Positions 1-5,391 of a stretch of 6,194 bases of DNA are shown one piece after another. Numbering within the stretch: the first letter of the stretch is position 1; each line of letters starts with the position of its first letter. A program made the translations under genes and the position numbers. The notes beneath the pieces were generated by a model, which did no database searches, was not told the origin of the DNA, and saw only the letters and a list, made by a program, of their open reading frames with translations. This DNA comes from Dehalococcoidia bacterium (GTDB lineage: Bacteria > Chloroflexota > Dehalococcoidia > GIF9 > UBA5629), in assembly GCA_028715025.1 (NCBI GenBank), contig JAQTLG010000107.1, positions 1 to 6,194 on the forward strand, written 5' to 3'.

Positions 1-1
1 C

Positions 2-424
2 GGGCTGTTCGATCTGCTGGATGGTGCGCTTGCCCGCTATATGCAGAAGACCTCCAGTTTCGGGGCGCTCTTCGACTCCACCGTCGACAGAATCACCGAA
101 GGGGCGATCTTCTTAAGCTTTATCTTCATCACCGGTACCGGCGTTTGGCCCTGCAATGTCACATTACAGCTCGTGCTTATATTCCTGGCTATGATCGGAT
201 CGTATCTGACCAGTTATATCCGGGCCAGAGCTGAGGGACTTAATATCGATTGCACGGTCGGCTTGTTTACGCGTGTTGAGCGGGTTATAATATTAGCGCT
301 CGGACTGCTCCTAAACCAGGTGTTCATCGCTCTGGCCATAGTGGTAGTCCTTTCTTTTGTGACCGTCGGACAGCGGTTTATACACGTCTGGCGGCAGGCA
401 AAAAATAAAAGGAGTACACATTAA
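2..424 (+). CDS. CDP-alcohol phosphatidyltransferase family protein, 5'-truncated
   Basis: This is the C-terminal 140 residues of an integral membrane enzyme that moves a phosphatidyl group from a CDP-lipid onto an alcohol (glycerol phosphate, inositol phosphate or similar). The frame is open to the window edge, so the start lies outside. The complete family motif DxxDGxxAR(8x)GxxxDxxxD is visible at the very beginning: Asp4, Asp7, Gly8, Ala11, Arg12, Gly21, Asp25 and Asp29 of the visible part. The four Asp residues form the di-metal site in this family. Several hydrophobic helices follow, then a basic tail ending in KNKRSTH. A segment reading SYIRARAEGL, followed by an RVER motif, resembles the phosphatidylinositol-phosphate synthase branch seen in actinobacteria more than classical E. 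coli PgsA; this comparison is from memory. Family membership is secure, but the acceptor alcohol is not. The small membrane-protein gene follows 12 bp later, probably in the same transcript. Confidence 0.93.
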   Translation, partial: GLFDLLDGALARYMQKTSSFGALFDSTVDRITEGAIFLSFIFITGTGVWPCNVTLQLVLIFLAMIGSYLTSYIRARAEGLNIDCTVGLFTRVERVIILALGLLLNQVFIALAIVVVLSFVTVGQRFIHVWRQAKNKRSTH

Positions 425-436
425 TAGGTTGATGCT

Positions 437-658
437 ATGAGCGACCGGGTATTCGAAGTGAGCCTCACTTCCCTGACTGTGCTGGTGTTTGCATGGATCA
501 TTGCCGGTATCTGCCTGGCAGTAATGGGCGTTCGCTGGATAAATATGGATATGCCTTTGCTGGTATTTCTCACCATACTCGTAGGCCTTGCCGTACTGAT
601 TTTCGCAGGCGGTGTCCTTCTCCATGTCTGGGGCAAGAGCTATATGTCCCGGGGTTGA
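437..658 (+). CDS. small two-helix membrane protein, unknown function
   Basis: I do not recognise this 73-residue protein. It has two clear hydrophobic stretches, about residues 12-33 (from the LTVLVFAWIIAGICLAVMG region) and 40-63, separated by a short polar turn containing RWINMD. The ends are short and polar, with a basic C-terminus (GKSYMSRG). It is therefore a predicted helical hairpin in the membrane, with no enzymatic motif. The ATG is 12 bp after the stop of the lipid-synthesis gene. The ribosome-binding site is weak (an AGG about 9 nt upstream), which fits translational coupling to the upstream gene. It is supported as a gene by its position on the same strand between two real genes and by its coherent membrane topology. 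Most likely it is a lineage-specific protein; any partnership with the upstream enzyme is inferred from position only. Confidence 0.72.
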   Translation: MSDRVFEVSLTSLTVLVFAWIIAGICLAVMGVRWINMDMPLLVFLTILVGLAVLIFAGGVLLHVWGKSYMSRG

Positions 659-713
659 TAATTGAGGTTTCCCTGACTTTGTGTGTGATTGAATCTGCAA
701 GTACGTCTGTTTC

Positions 714-717
714 AGGA
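714..717 (+). promoter_or_regulatory. Shine-Dalgarno site of purA
   Basis: An AGGA sits 8 nt upstream of the ATG at 726. This supports that start, and the protein then begins four residues before the first conserved strand, as is usual for PurA. Confidence 0.65.
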
Positions 718-725
718 CTAATAAA

Positions 726-2009
726 ATGTCTGTTGTAGCTGTTATTGGCGCCCAGTGGGGCGACGAAGGCAAAGGTAAAATTGTGGACCTTCTGGCCGAG
801 AAGGCGGATGCCGTTATTCGTTTTTCCGGCGGTGATAACGCCGGCCATACGGTGATCAATCCGGGAGGCGAGTTCAAACTGCATATCGTGCCATCAGGCA
901 TCTTTTATCAGCGCACAGCCTGTATCATAGGCAATGGTGTCGTCATCAATCCCAGGGTACTGCTGGAAGAGATCGACAGTCTTAAAGCCAAGGGGGTCGA
1001 TACCGGCAATCTGCATATCAGCGACCGCGCACATCTGATCATGCCCTGGCATATCCTGCTCGACAGGCTGGATGAGGAGAAACGAGGGGCTTCCGCCATA
1101 GGTACGACGGGGAAAGGCATCGGCCCTGCCTTCTCAGATAAAATCGCCCGCAAGGGTATCCGAACCTGTGATATCATCGACGCCGCAATGTTCCGGTCAA
1201 GGCTGGCCAGCCTTCTTGAATCTAAAAACGAGATACTGACCCGGCTCTATAATGCTGAGGCTCTGGATTTCAACAGGGTCTTTAATGAGTATTCTACCTA
1301 CGCTGAGCGCCTGATACCCTATATCAAGGACACCACCGCCATGATAAGCGACCTCCTGGAGCGCGGAAGCAATATCGTACTCGAAGGCGCACAGGGCACA
1401 ATGCTGGATACCGATTTCGGCTCATATCCTTTTGTCACCTCATCATCCCCTCTGGCCGCAGGCGCCTGCATGGGCTCAGGCATCAACCCGCGCAGGATCG
1501 ACCGCGTTGTCGGGATTTTTAAAGCCTATACCACCAGGGTGGGGGGAGGTCCCATGCCTACCGAGCTTAAAGACGAGGTCGGAGAGTATATAAGGCAACG
1601 CGCTCACGAGTACGGAACCACAACGGGAAGAGCGCGGCGCTGCGGATGGTTTGATGCAGTGGTAGGGCGCTACAGCACCAATCTTAACGGCTATACCAGC
1701 GGCATACTGACACGGCTGGACGTGCTTGATGAGATGGATACCGTTAAAATATGCGTGGGCTATAAAATAGGCGGGAAGACGGTTGACCATTTCCCGGCCG
1801 ATGCAGCAGCTCTTGAAAGCTGCACGCCCGTTTACGAAGAATTACCCGGCTGGAAGGCCGACACCAGCAACGCCCGCAAGGCAGGTGAGCTGCCGCGTAA
1901 CGCCCGCAGATACGTGAGGCGCCTCGAAGAGCTCATCGGCTGCCGTTTCCACGTTATCTCCATAGGTCCCCGCCGCGACCAGAGCATCGTCATCAAAAAC
2001 GTTATCTGA
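726..2009 (+). CDS. purA: adenylosuccinate synthase
   Basis: This cytoplasmic enzyme joins IMP and aspartate using GTP to give adenylosuccinate, the branch step towards AMP. The 427 residues match the usual bacterial length. The N-terminal QWGDEGKGK loop (10-18) carries the catalytic Asp13, and NAGHT supplies His41. Further motifs are IGTTGKGIGP (125-134), EGAQGTMLD (220-228), GSYPFVTSS (232-240), the TTRVGGGPMPTE loop (269-280), TTTGRARRCGWFD (298-310) with the aspartate- and IMP-contacting arginines, and the guanine-recognition segment LTRLDVLD (328-335). The last has Arg330 where the common form TKLD has Lys. The C-terminal ISIGPRRDQSI is also typical. No key residue is missing, so it should be active. 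It follows the small membrane gene after 67 bp and is followed 6 bp later by a Cys-rich gene. The gap upstream shows no convincing promoter, so co-transcription from upstream is possible. Confidence 0.98.
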   Translation: MSVVAVIGAQWGDEGKGKIVDLLAEKADAVIRFSGGDNAGHTVINPGGEFKLHIVPSGIFYQRTACIIGNGVVINPRVLLEEIDSLKAKGVDTGNLHISDRAHLIMPWHILLDRLDEEKRGASAIGTTGKGIGPAFSDKIARKGIRTCDIIDAAMFRSRLASLLESKNEILTRLYNAEALDFNRVFNEYSTYAERLIPYIKDTTAMISDLLERGSNIVLEGAQGTMLDTDFGSYPFVTSSSPLAAGACMGSGINPRRIDRVVGIFKAYTTRVGGGPMPTELKDEVGEYIRQRAHEYGTTTGRARRCGWFDAVVGRYSTNLNGYTSGILTRLDVLDEMDTVKICVGYKIGGKTVDHFPADAAALESCTPVYEELPGWKADTSNARKAGELPRNARRYVRRLEELIGCRFHVISIGPRRDQSIVIKNVI

Positions 2010-2015
2010 TGCGCT

Positions 2016-2486
2016 ATGACTGACGATAGCCGATTGACATCTTATTGCGGCCTGTATTGCAAAGACTGTATTCCATCAAGGAGCGAGCTTTATTACCACG
2101 CAGCCCGTCTTGAAGCTATTCTGGCCGAGCTGAAGTTTGATAAATACGCCGAGTTGAAAGCCGGCCAGACCTACTGGTCGGAGTCCAATGCATCTTTCAA
2201 AGATTATCACTGCTTTACCGGCGTTCTTCAGGCCATACAAGGACTGGAATGCAAGTCAATCTGCCGGGAGGGAGGCGGTTGGAAGGGAGAGCGTTGCATG
2301 GTGAGAAATTGCGCCATCGAAAAAGACCTCGCCGGCTGCTGGGACTGCAAAGAATACAAGACCTGCCTGCACCTGCAGCCCCTGCGCAAATTCCATCCCA
2401 ATCTCGCTTACCACCTGGAGTCGATCAAAACTGAGGGGATCGATAATTGGGCTGCCAAACGCCGGGGACATTATCCCTGGTCCTGA
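2016..2486 (+). CDS. cysteine-rich DUF3795-type protein
   Basis: This is a 156-residue soluble protein of unknown function. It opens with the hallmark of DUF3795-type proteins, YCGLYCKDC (Cys11, Cys15, Cys18), and has eight more cysteines at about 66, 79, 83, 94, 99, 108, 111 and 117. The late group includes GERCMVRNC and GCWDCKEYKTC. Eleven Cys in spaced clusters suggest binding of zinc or an iron-sulfur cluster, but no enzyme fold can be named. A helical, charged segment (about 24-48) lies between the clusters, and the C-terminus is rich in Trp, Arg and His. There is no signal peptide and no membrane helix. The ATG lies 6 bp after the purA stop with no good ribosome-binding site, so translation is probably coupled to purA. 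The DUF3795 assignment is from the recognised N-terminal motif. A link to purine metabolism is only positional. Confidence 0.85.
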   Translation: MTDDSRLTSYCGLYCKDCIPSRSELYYHAARLEAILAELKFDKYAELKAGQTYWSESNASFKDYHCFTGVLQAIQGLECKSICREGGGWKGERCMVRNCAIEKDLAGCWDCKEYKTCLHLQPLRKFHPNLAYHLESIKTEGIDNWAAKRRGHYPWS

Positions 2487-2581
2487 TTAACAGATTCTCT
2501 CCTGCCTGCATGCCCTCCATTCCCTGACGGTGGCAATCCAAATTGACGGCATACGGCCTGAGGCTTCCACTTTGACCGGTC
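2487..2581. other. convergent intergenic gap, no recognisable terminator
   Basis: This 95-bp gap separates two blocks transcribed towards each other. A bidirectional terminator would be expected here, but I find no GC-rich stem followed by a T-run on either strand. The only symmetries are a tiny GCCT-G-AGGC palindrome near 2559 and a TGACGG direct repeat. Termination may be Rho-dependent or lie inside the opposing gene. Confidence 0.5.
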
Positions 2582-3475
2582 TTATTTCAACGGCAGGTCT
2601 ATTGTGTATCTCTTGAGCATTTGTTCGATGGCGGCCCGCGTTTTCTCGTCCGGCACCACCAACGGCAGGCGCGGTTTTCCCACCCTGAATCCAAGGTAGT
2701 TCAACGCATATTTGATGGGCATGGGGCTGCCTATCATGAACATGGTATTCACCAGCGGTATGAAGCTGCGGTGCAGCTTGGCCGATTCCTTAATTTTACC
2801 GGCCAGGAAAAGGTCCATCATTCTCTTGTATTGAATGCCCACCAGGTGCGTGATCACACCGATCACTCCATAGCCACCCAGGTTCAGAATGGGAAAGGTA
2901 TCGGCGTCATTGCCGCTATATACCATGAAATCGCTGCCCACTCCGTCGATGATACGAGCTATCTGCCCGAAATCGGCACTGGCCTCCTTGATACCCACGA
3001 TATTATCTATCTTGCTCAACTTGATGGCCGTGTCAGCACTCAGGTTGGTAATGGTACGGGAGGGCACATTGTATACAATACAGGGTAATCGGGTCGAGTC
3101 CGCGATAGCCTTGAAGTGCTGGTAGAGCCCGTCCTGGTTCGGTTTATTGTAATAAGGAACGGTAAGCAGGCAGGCATCTACTCCCGTTTTCTCGGCCTCA
3201 TGGGTAAGCTCGATGCTTTCCTGTGTGTTGTAGTTGCCCGTGCCGGCCACGATTGTGATCTTTTTGCCGGCAACCGCCCTTATCTCAGCAAACAGCCTGA
3301 GCTTCTCCCCGGCAGTGAGCGTGGGACTTTCGCCCGTGGTACCGGATACTACCAGTCCGTCGCTTCCGGATTCGAGCAGGGCCTTTGCCAGCTTTTTTGC
3401 CTGTGCGTAATCAACCTGACCCTTCGCATTGAAGGGTGTTACCATAGCTGTCAGCAAACGTCCGAACTTTTTCAT
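2582..3475 (-). CDS. dapA: 4-hydroxy-tetrahydrodipicolinate synthase
   Basis: This enzyme condenses pyruvate with aspartate semialdehyde, the first committed step of diaminopimelate and lysine synthesis, using a Schiff-base lysine in a TIM barrel. The 297 residues are normal for the family. Visible active-site elements are SGTTGE with Thr46 and Thr47, VPYYNKP with Tyr109, YNVPSRT with Tyr135 and Arg140, and GIKEAS with the Schiff-base Lys163. These equal the E. coli positions plus two. At the predicted lysine feedback site, Tyr108 and Glu86 (E. coli Tyr106 and Glu84) are kept, but the positions of His53, His56 and Asn80 carry Ala55, Lys58 and Tyr82, so inhibition by lysine may be weak. The start at 3475 is fixed by a strong GGAGG 5 nt upstream. 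It is the last gene of the pnp-dapB-asd-dapA run, 15 bp after asd. The alternative of a related aldolase (such as N-acetylneuraminate lyase) is unlikely given the YNVPSRT motif and the neighbours. Confidence 0.97.
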   Translation of the reverse strand: MKKFGRLLTAMVTPFNAKGQVDYAQAKKLAKALLESGSDGLVVSGTTGESPTLTAGEKLRLFAEIRAVAGKKITIVAGTGNYNTQESIELTHEAEKTGVDACLLTVPYYNKPNQDGLYQHFKAIADSTRLPCIVYNVPSRTITNLSADTAIKLSKIDNIVGIKEASADFGQIARIIDGVGSDFMVYSGNDADTFPILNLGGYGVIGVITHLVGIQYKRMMDLFLAGKIKESAKLHRSFIPLVNTMFMIGSPMPIKYALNYLGFRVGKPRLPLVVPDEKTRAAIEQMLKRYTIDLPLK

Positions 3476-3480
3476 CTCGT

Positions 3481-3485
3481 CCTCC
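3481..3485 (-). promoter_or_regulatory. strong Shine-Dalgarno site of dapA
   Basis: The minus strand reads GGAGG five nucleotides before the dapA ATG, inside the 15-bp gap after asd. It is the best ribosome-binding site in the window and settles the dapA start. Confidence 0.8.
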
Positions 3486-3490
3486 GCCGA

Positions 3491-4537
3491 CTACTTATTA
3501 TTGTTTTGAATCTTGACCCAACCGTTCCCGGCGGCCTCTTCCGCTATCTGGACAGCATTAAGGGCAGCGCCCTTGCGGATATTATCGGCCACCACCCACA
3601 TCACCAGGCCATTAAGGTAGGAGGCATCGGACCTTATTCTTCCCACATAAACGTCGTCAGTGCCGGCCGTCAGCCAGGGCTGCGGATACAGGCTCACATT
3701 GGGATCGTCAAGCACTTTCACACCGGGTGCTTTGCTCAATATGGAACGCGCCTCCTCGGGTGACATGTAGTCAGTAAACTCCACCTGCATGGCTTCGCTG
3801 TGGCTGATGAAAACAGGCACGCGAACACAGGTGGCTGATATGGCAATGCTCTCCGAATGCATTATCTTTCGTGTCTCCTCGACCATCTTCCACTCTTCCT
3901 TGGTGTAGCCGTTCTCCAGGAATACATCGATCTCAGGCAATAGGTTAAAGGCTATCTGGTGCGAATAAACGTGTGGAACTACATTGCCGCCGTCCAAAAT
4001 TACCTTGGCCTGCTTGGTCAATTCTTCCACGGCGGCGATACCCGTTCCGGAAACTGACTGATATGTTGCCACCGTGACGCGCTTGATGGGATTGACTTTG
4101 TGCAAAGGGTTCAAGGCCACTACCATCTGGATGGTTGAGCAGTTCGGATTGGCTATGATGCCCTTGTGTTTTTTAATATCCTCCTTATTAACCTCCGGCA
4201 CCACCAGCGGCACGCGGGTATCCATGCGCCAGGCCGCGCTGTTGTCGATGACCAGGGCACCTGCCTTGGCTGCCATCGGGGCGAAATGTTTGCTTATCTC
4301 GGATCCCGCTGAAAAAAGCGCGATATCGACGTTGTCGAAAGAGTCGGCGGCAGTTTCTTTGACCACCATCTCCTGGTGGCCGGCATAAACCTTCCTGCCG
4401 GCCGATCGGTCAGACGCGTAGAGCTGCAGCGAGGCCATCGGAAATTTACGCTGGAGCAGTACCTTGATGAACTCCTGCCCCACCATACCAGTGGCACCCA
4501 CTATAGCTACGTGATACCCGTCATTACTGTTGTTCAT
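3491..4537 (-). CDS. asd: aspartate-semialdehyde dehydrogenase
   Basis: This enzyme reduces L-aspartyl-4-phosphate with NADPH to aspartate semialdehyde, the branch compound for lysine/diaminopimelate, threonine and methionine. The 348 residues fit the family. The Rossmann loop GATGMVG is at 14-20, and the SAGSE nucleotide-contact segment is at 76-80. The catalytic cysteine is Cys133 in NPNCSTIQM. The substrate-binding region is around YQSVSGTGIAAVEEL (159-173), and RVPVFISHSEA holds Arg239 and the acid/base His246. The short, glycine-rich SVSGTG arrangement and the NPNCSTIQ motif point to the Gram-positive/Chloroflexi type rather than the E. coli type. The start codon is one base after the dapB stop (TGA-T-ATG), with GGGAG about 6 nt upstream, so the two are probably translationally coupled. 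The product feeds DapA, encoded directly downstream. Confidence 0.97.
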   Translation of the reverse strand: MNNSNDGYHVAIVGATGMVGQEFIKVLLQRKFPMASLQLYASDRSAGRKVYAGHQEMVVKETAADSFDNVDIALFSAGSEISKHFAPMAAKAGALVIDNSAAWRMDTRVPLVVPEVNKEDIKKHKGIIANPNCSTIQMVVALNPLHKVNPIKRVTVATYQSVSGTGIAAVEELTKQAKVILDGGNVVPHVYSHQIAFNLLPEIDVFLENGYTKEEWKMVEETRKIMHSESIAISATCVRVPVFISHSEAMQVEFTDYMSPEEARSILSKAPGVKVLDDPNVSLYPQPWLTAGTDDVYVGRIRSDASYLNGLVMWVVADNIRKGAALNAVQIAEEAAGNGWVKIQNNNK

Positions 4538-4538
4538 A

Positions 4539-5342
4539 TCAGTCTCCCAAATTTAGCAGTACATCCAGGCCGTAAACCAGACCGTGGCGCTTGATTACCT
4601 CCTTAATAGCCAGTATCACGCCCGGCATAAAACTTTCCCTGTTGATCGTATCGTGCCTGATCGACAGCGTCTGCCCCAGGGCTCCGAATATGACTTCCTG
4701 ACTGGCGACCAGACCGGGCAGCCTGACGCTGTGTATGGATATACCTTCAGCCTGCCCGCCCCTCGTGCCCTTCAGAGTTTCTTTTTCTGTTACAGGGCTC
4801 ACGAAAGGCTTGCCGTGCGCACTTACCATGGCCCTGGCTGTTGCCAGAGCGGTTCCCGAAGGCGCATCAAGCTTCCTGTCATGGTGAAGTTCGATAATCT
4901 CCGCGTTATCAAAATACCTTGAGGCCATCCTGGCCAGATGTATCATTATCACAGCGCCGATGGCAAAGTTGGCCGCTACCACCACGCCTTTCTTATGAGC
5001 TTGCGCCAGCCGGTCGATCTCCTTCAGATCCGCTTCGCTTAAGCCGGTTGTGCCCATAACCAGGTTGGCGCCGTTCTTAATGGCCAGCCTCGCTGCGCCC
5101 ATTGCTGCCTCAGGCACGGTGAAATCCACTACCACCTGAGGGTGATACATCTCGATAAGCGATGTTAAATTGGTGTGCAGCGGCACCTTCTTCGATAACT
5201 TTGGCAGGATTAAATGGTCCCTGTCCGCCTTGCTATCAGCGGCACAGGTCAATTCCAGGGCTGTGTCAGCGATTACAGCATCTATTACCTGCTGTCCCAT
5301 CCTGCCTAAAGCCCCGTTCACCGCTACTTTAATTTTAGACAT
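4539..5342 (-). CDS. dapB: 4-hydroxy-tetrahydrodipicolinate reductase
   Basis: This enzyme reduces the DapA product to tetrahydrodipicolinate using NAD(P)H. The 267 residues match the usual bacterial length. The N-terminal dinucleotide-binding loop is NGALGRMG (9-16). DFT (73-75) and GTTG (97-100) line the cofactor site, and ANFAIG (124-129) follows. The signature ELHHDRKLDAPSGTA (151-165) carries the catalytic His153 and Lys157, equivalent to E. coli His159 and Lys163. The C-terminal half has the tetramer-forming region with GTRGGQAEGISIHSVRLPG, including the family's conserved R-G-Q/G-x-x-G-I-x-x-H-S-x-R pattern. The ATG at 5342 has GAGG 8 nt upstream. It lies 49 bp after pnp and abuts asd. 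No lysine riboswitch fits in the upstream gap, so control probably acts elsewhere, at a promoter upstream of or within pnp. Confidence 0.97.
   Translation of the reverse strand: MSKIKVAVNGALGRMGQQVIDAVIADTALELTCAADSKADRDHLILPKLSKKVPLHTNLTSLIEMYHPQVVVDFTVPEAAMGAARLAIKNGANLVMGTTGLSEADLKEIDRLAQAHKKGVVVAANFAIGAVIMIHLARMASRYFDNAEIIELHHDRKLDAPSGTALATARAMVSAHGKPFVSPVTEKETLKGTRGGQAEGISIHSVRLPGLVASQEVIFGALGQTLSIRHDTINRESFMPGVILAIKEVIKRHGLVYGLDVLLNLGD
4544..4548 (-). promoter_or_regulatory. Shine-Dalgarno site of asd within the dapB 3' end
   Basis: The minus strand reads GGGAG six nucleotides before the asd ATG. It lies inside the last codons of dapB, as expected for coupled translation. Confidence 0.65.
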
Positions 5343-5350
5343 CTCACTAT

Positions 5351-5354
5351 CCTC
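5351..5354 (-). promoter_or_regulatory. Shine-Dalgarno site of dapB
   Basis: The minus strand reads GAGG (within AGAGGA) eight nucleotides before the dapB ATG. This supports the start at 5342. Confidence 0.6.
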
Positions 5355-5363
5355 TACCTTTCA

Positions 5364-5382
5364 GGCCGCTCAGGCCACGGCC
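5364..5382 (-). other. small GC hairpin between pnp and dapB
   Basis: GGCCG (5364-5368) and CGGCC (5378-5382) can pair as a 5-bp stem with a 9-nt loop that contains a further GGCC. No T-run follows, so it is not a standard terminator. It might act as an RNA processing or stability element between the two reading frames, or be chance in GC-rich DNA. Confidence 0.3.
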
Positions 5383-5391
5383 GATATTAAC

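Noticed and set aside
655..725. Possible promoter for purA beginning with TTGATA at 655
   Set aside because: No acceptable -10 box lies 16-18 nt downstream (TTTGTG at best), and the TTGATA overlaps the stop codon of the small gene. Not enough to call a promoter.
311..901. 196-residue open frame on the minus strand over the lipid synthase end, the small membrane gene and the purA start
   Set aside because: It runs antisense to three plus-strand genes, and its translation is low in recognisable structure with many His, Pro and Cys. Nothing supports it over the sense genes.
2487..2581. Bidirectional intrinsic terminator between the convergent blocks
   Set aside because: The only inverted repeats are 3-4 bp long, and no T-run follows on either strand.
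3116..3763. 215-residue open frame on the plus strand across the dapA-asd junction
   Set aside because: It is fully antisense to two genes with intact catalytic motifs, has no ribosome-binding site and no recognisable domain. It is a shadow of codon bias in dapA and asd.
5343..5391. Lysine riboswitch upstream of dapB
   Set aside because: The gap is only 49 bp, far shorter than the lysine riboswitch, and it lacks any multi-helix structure.
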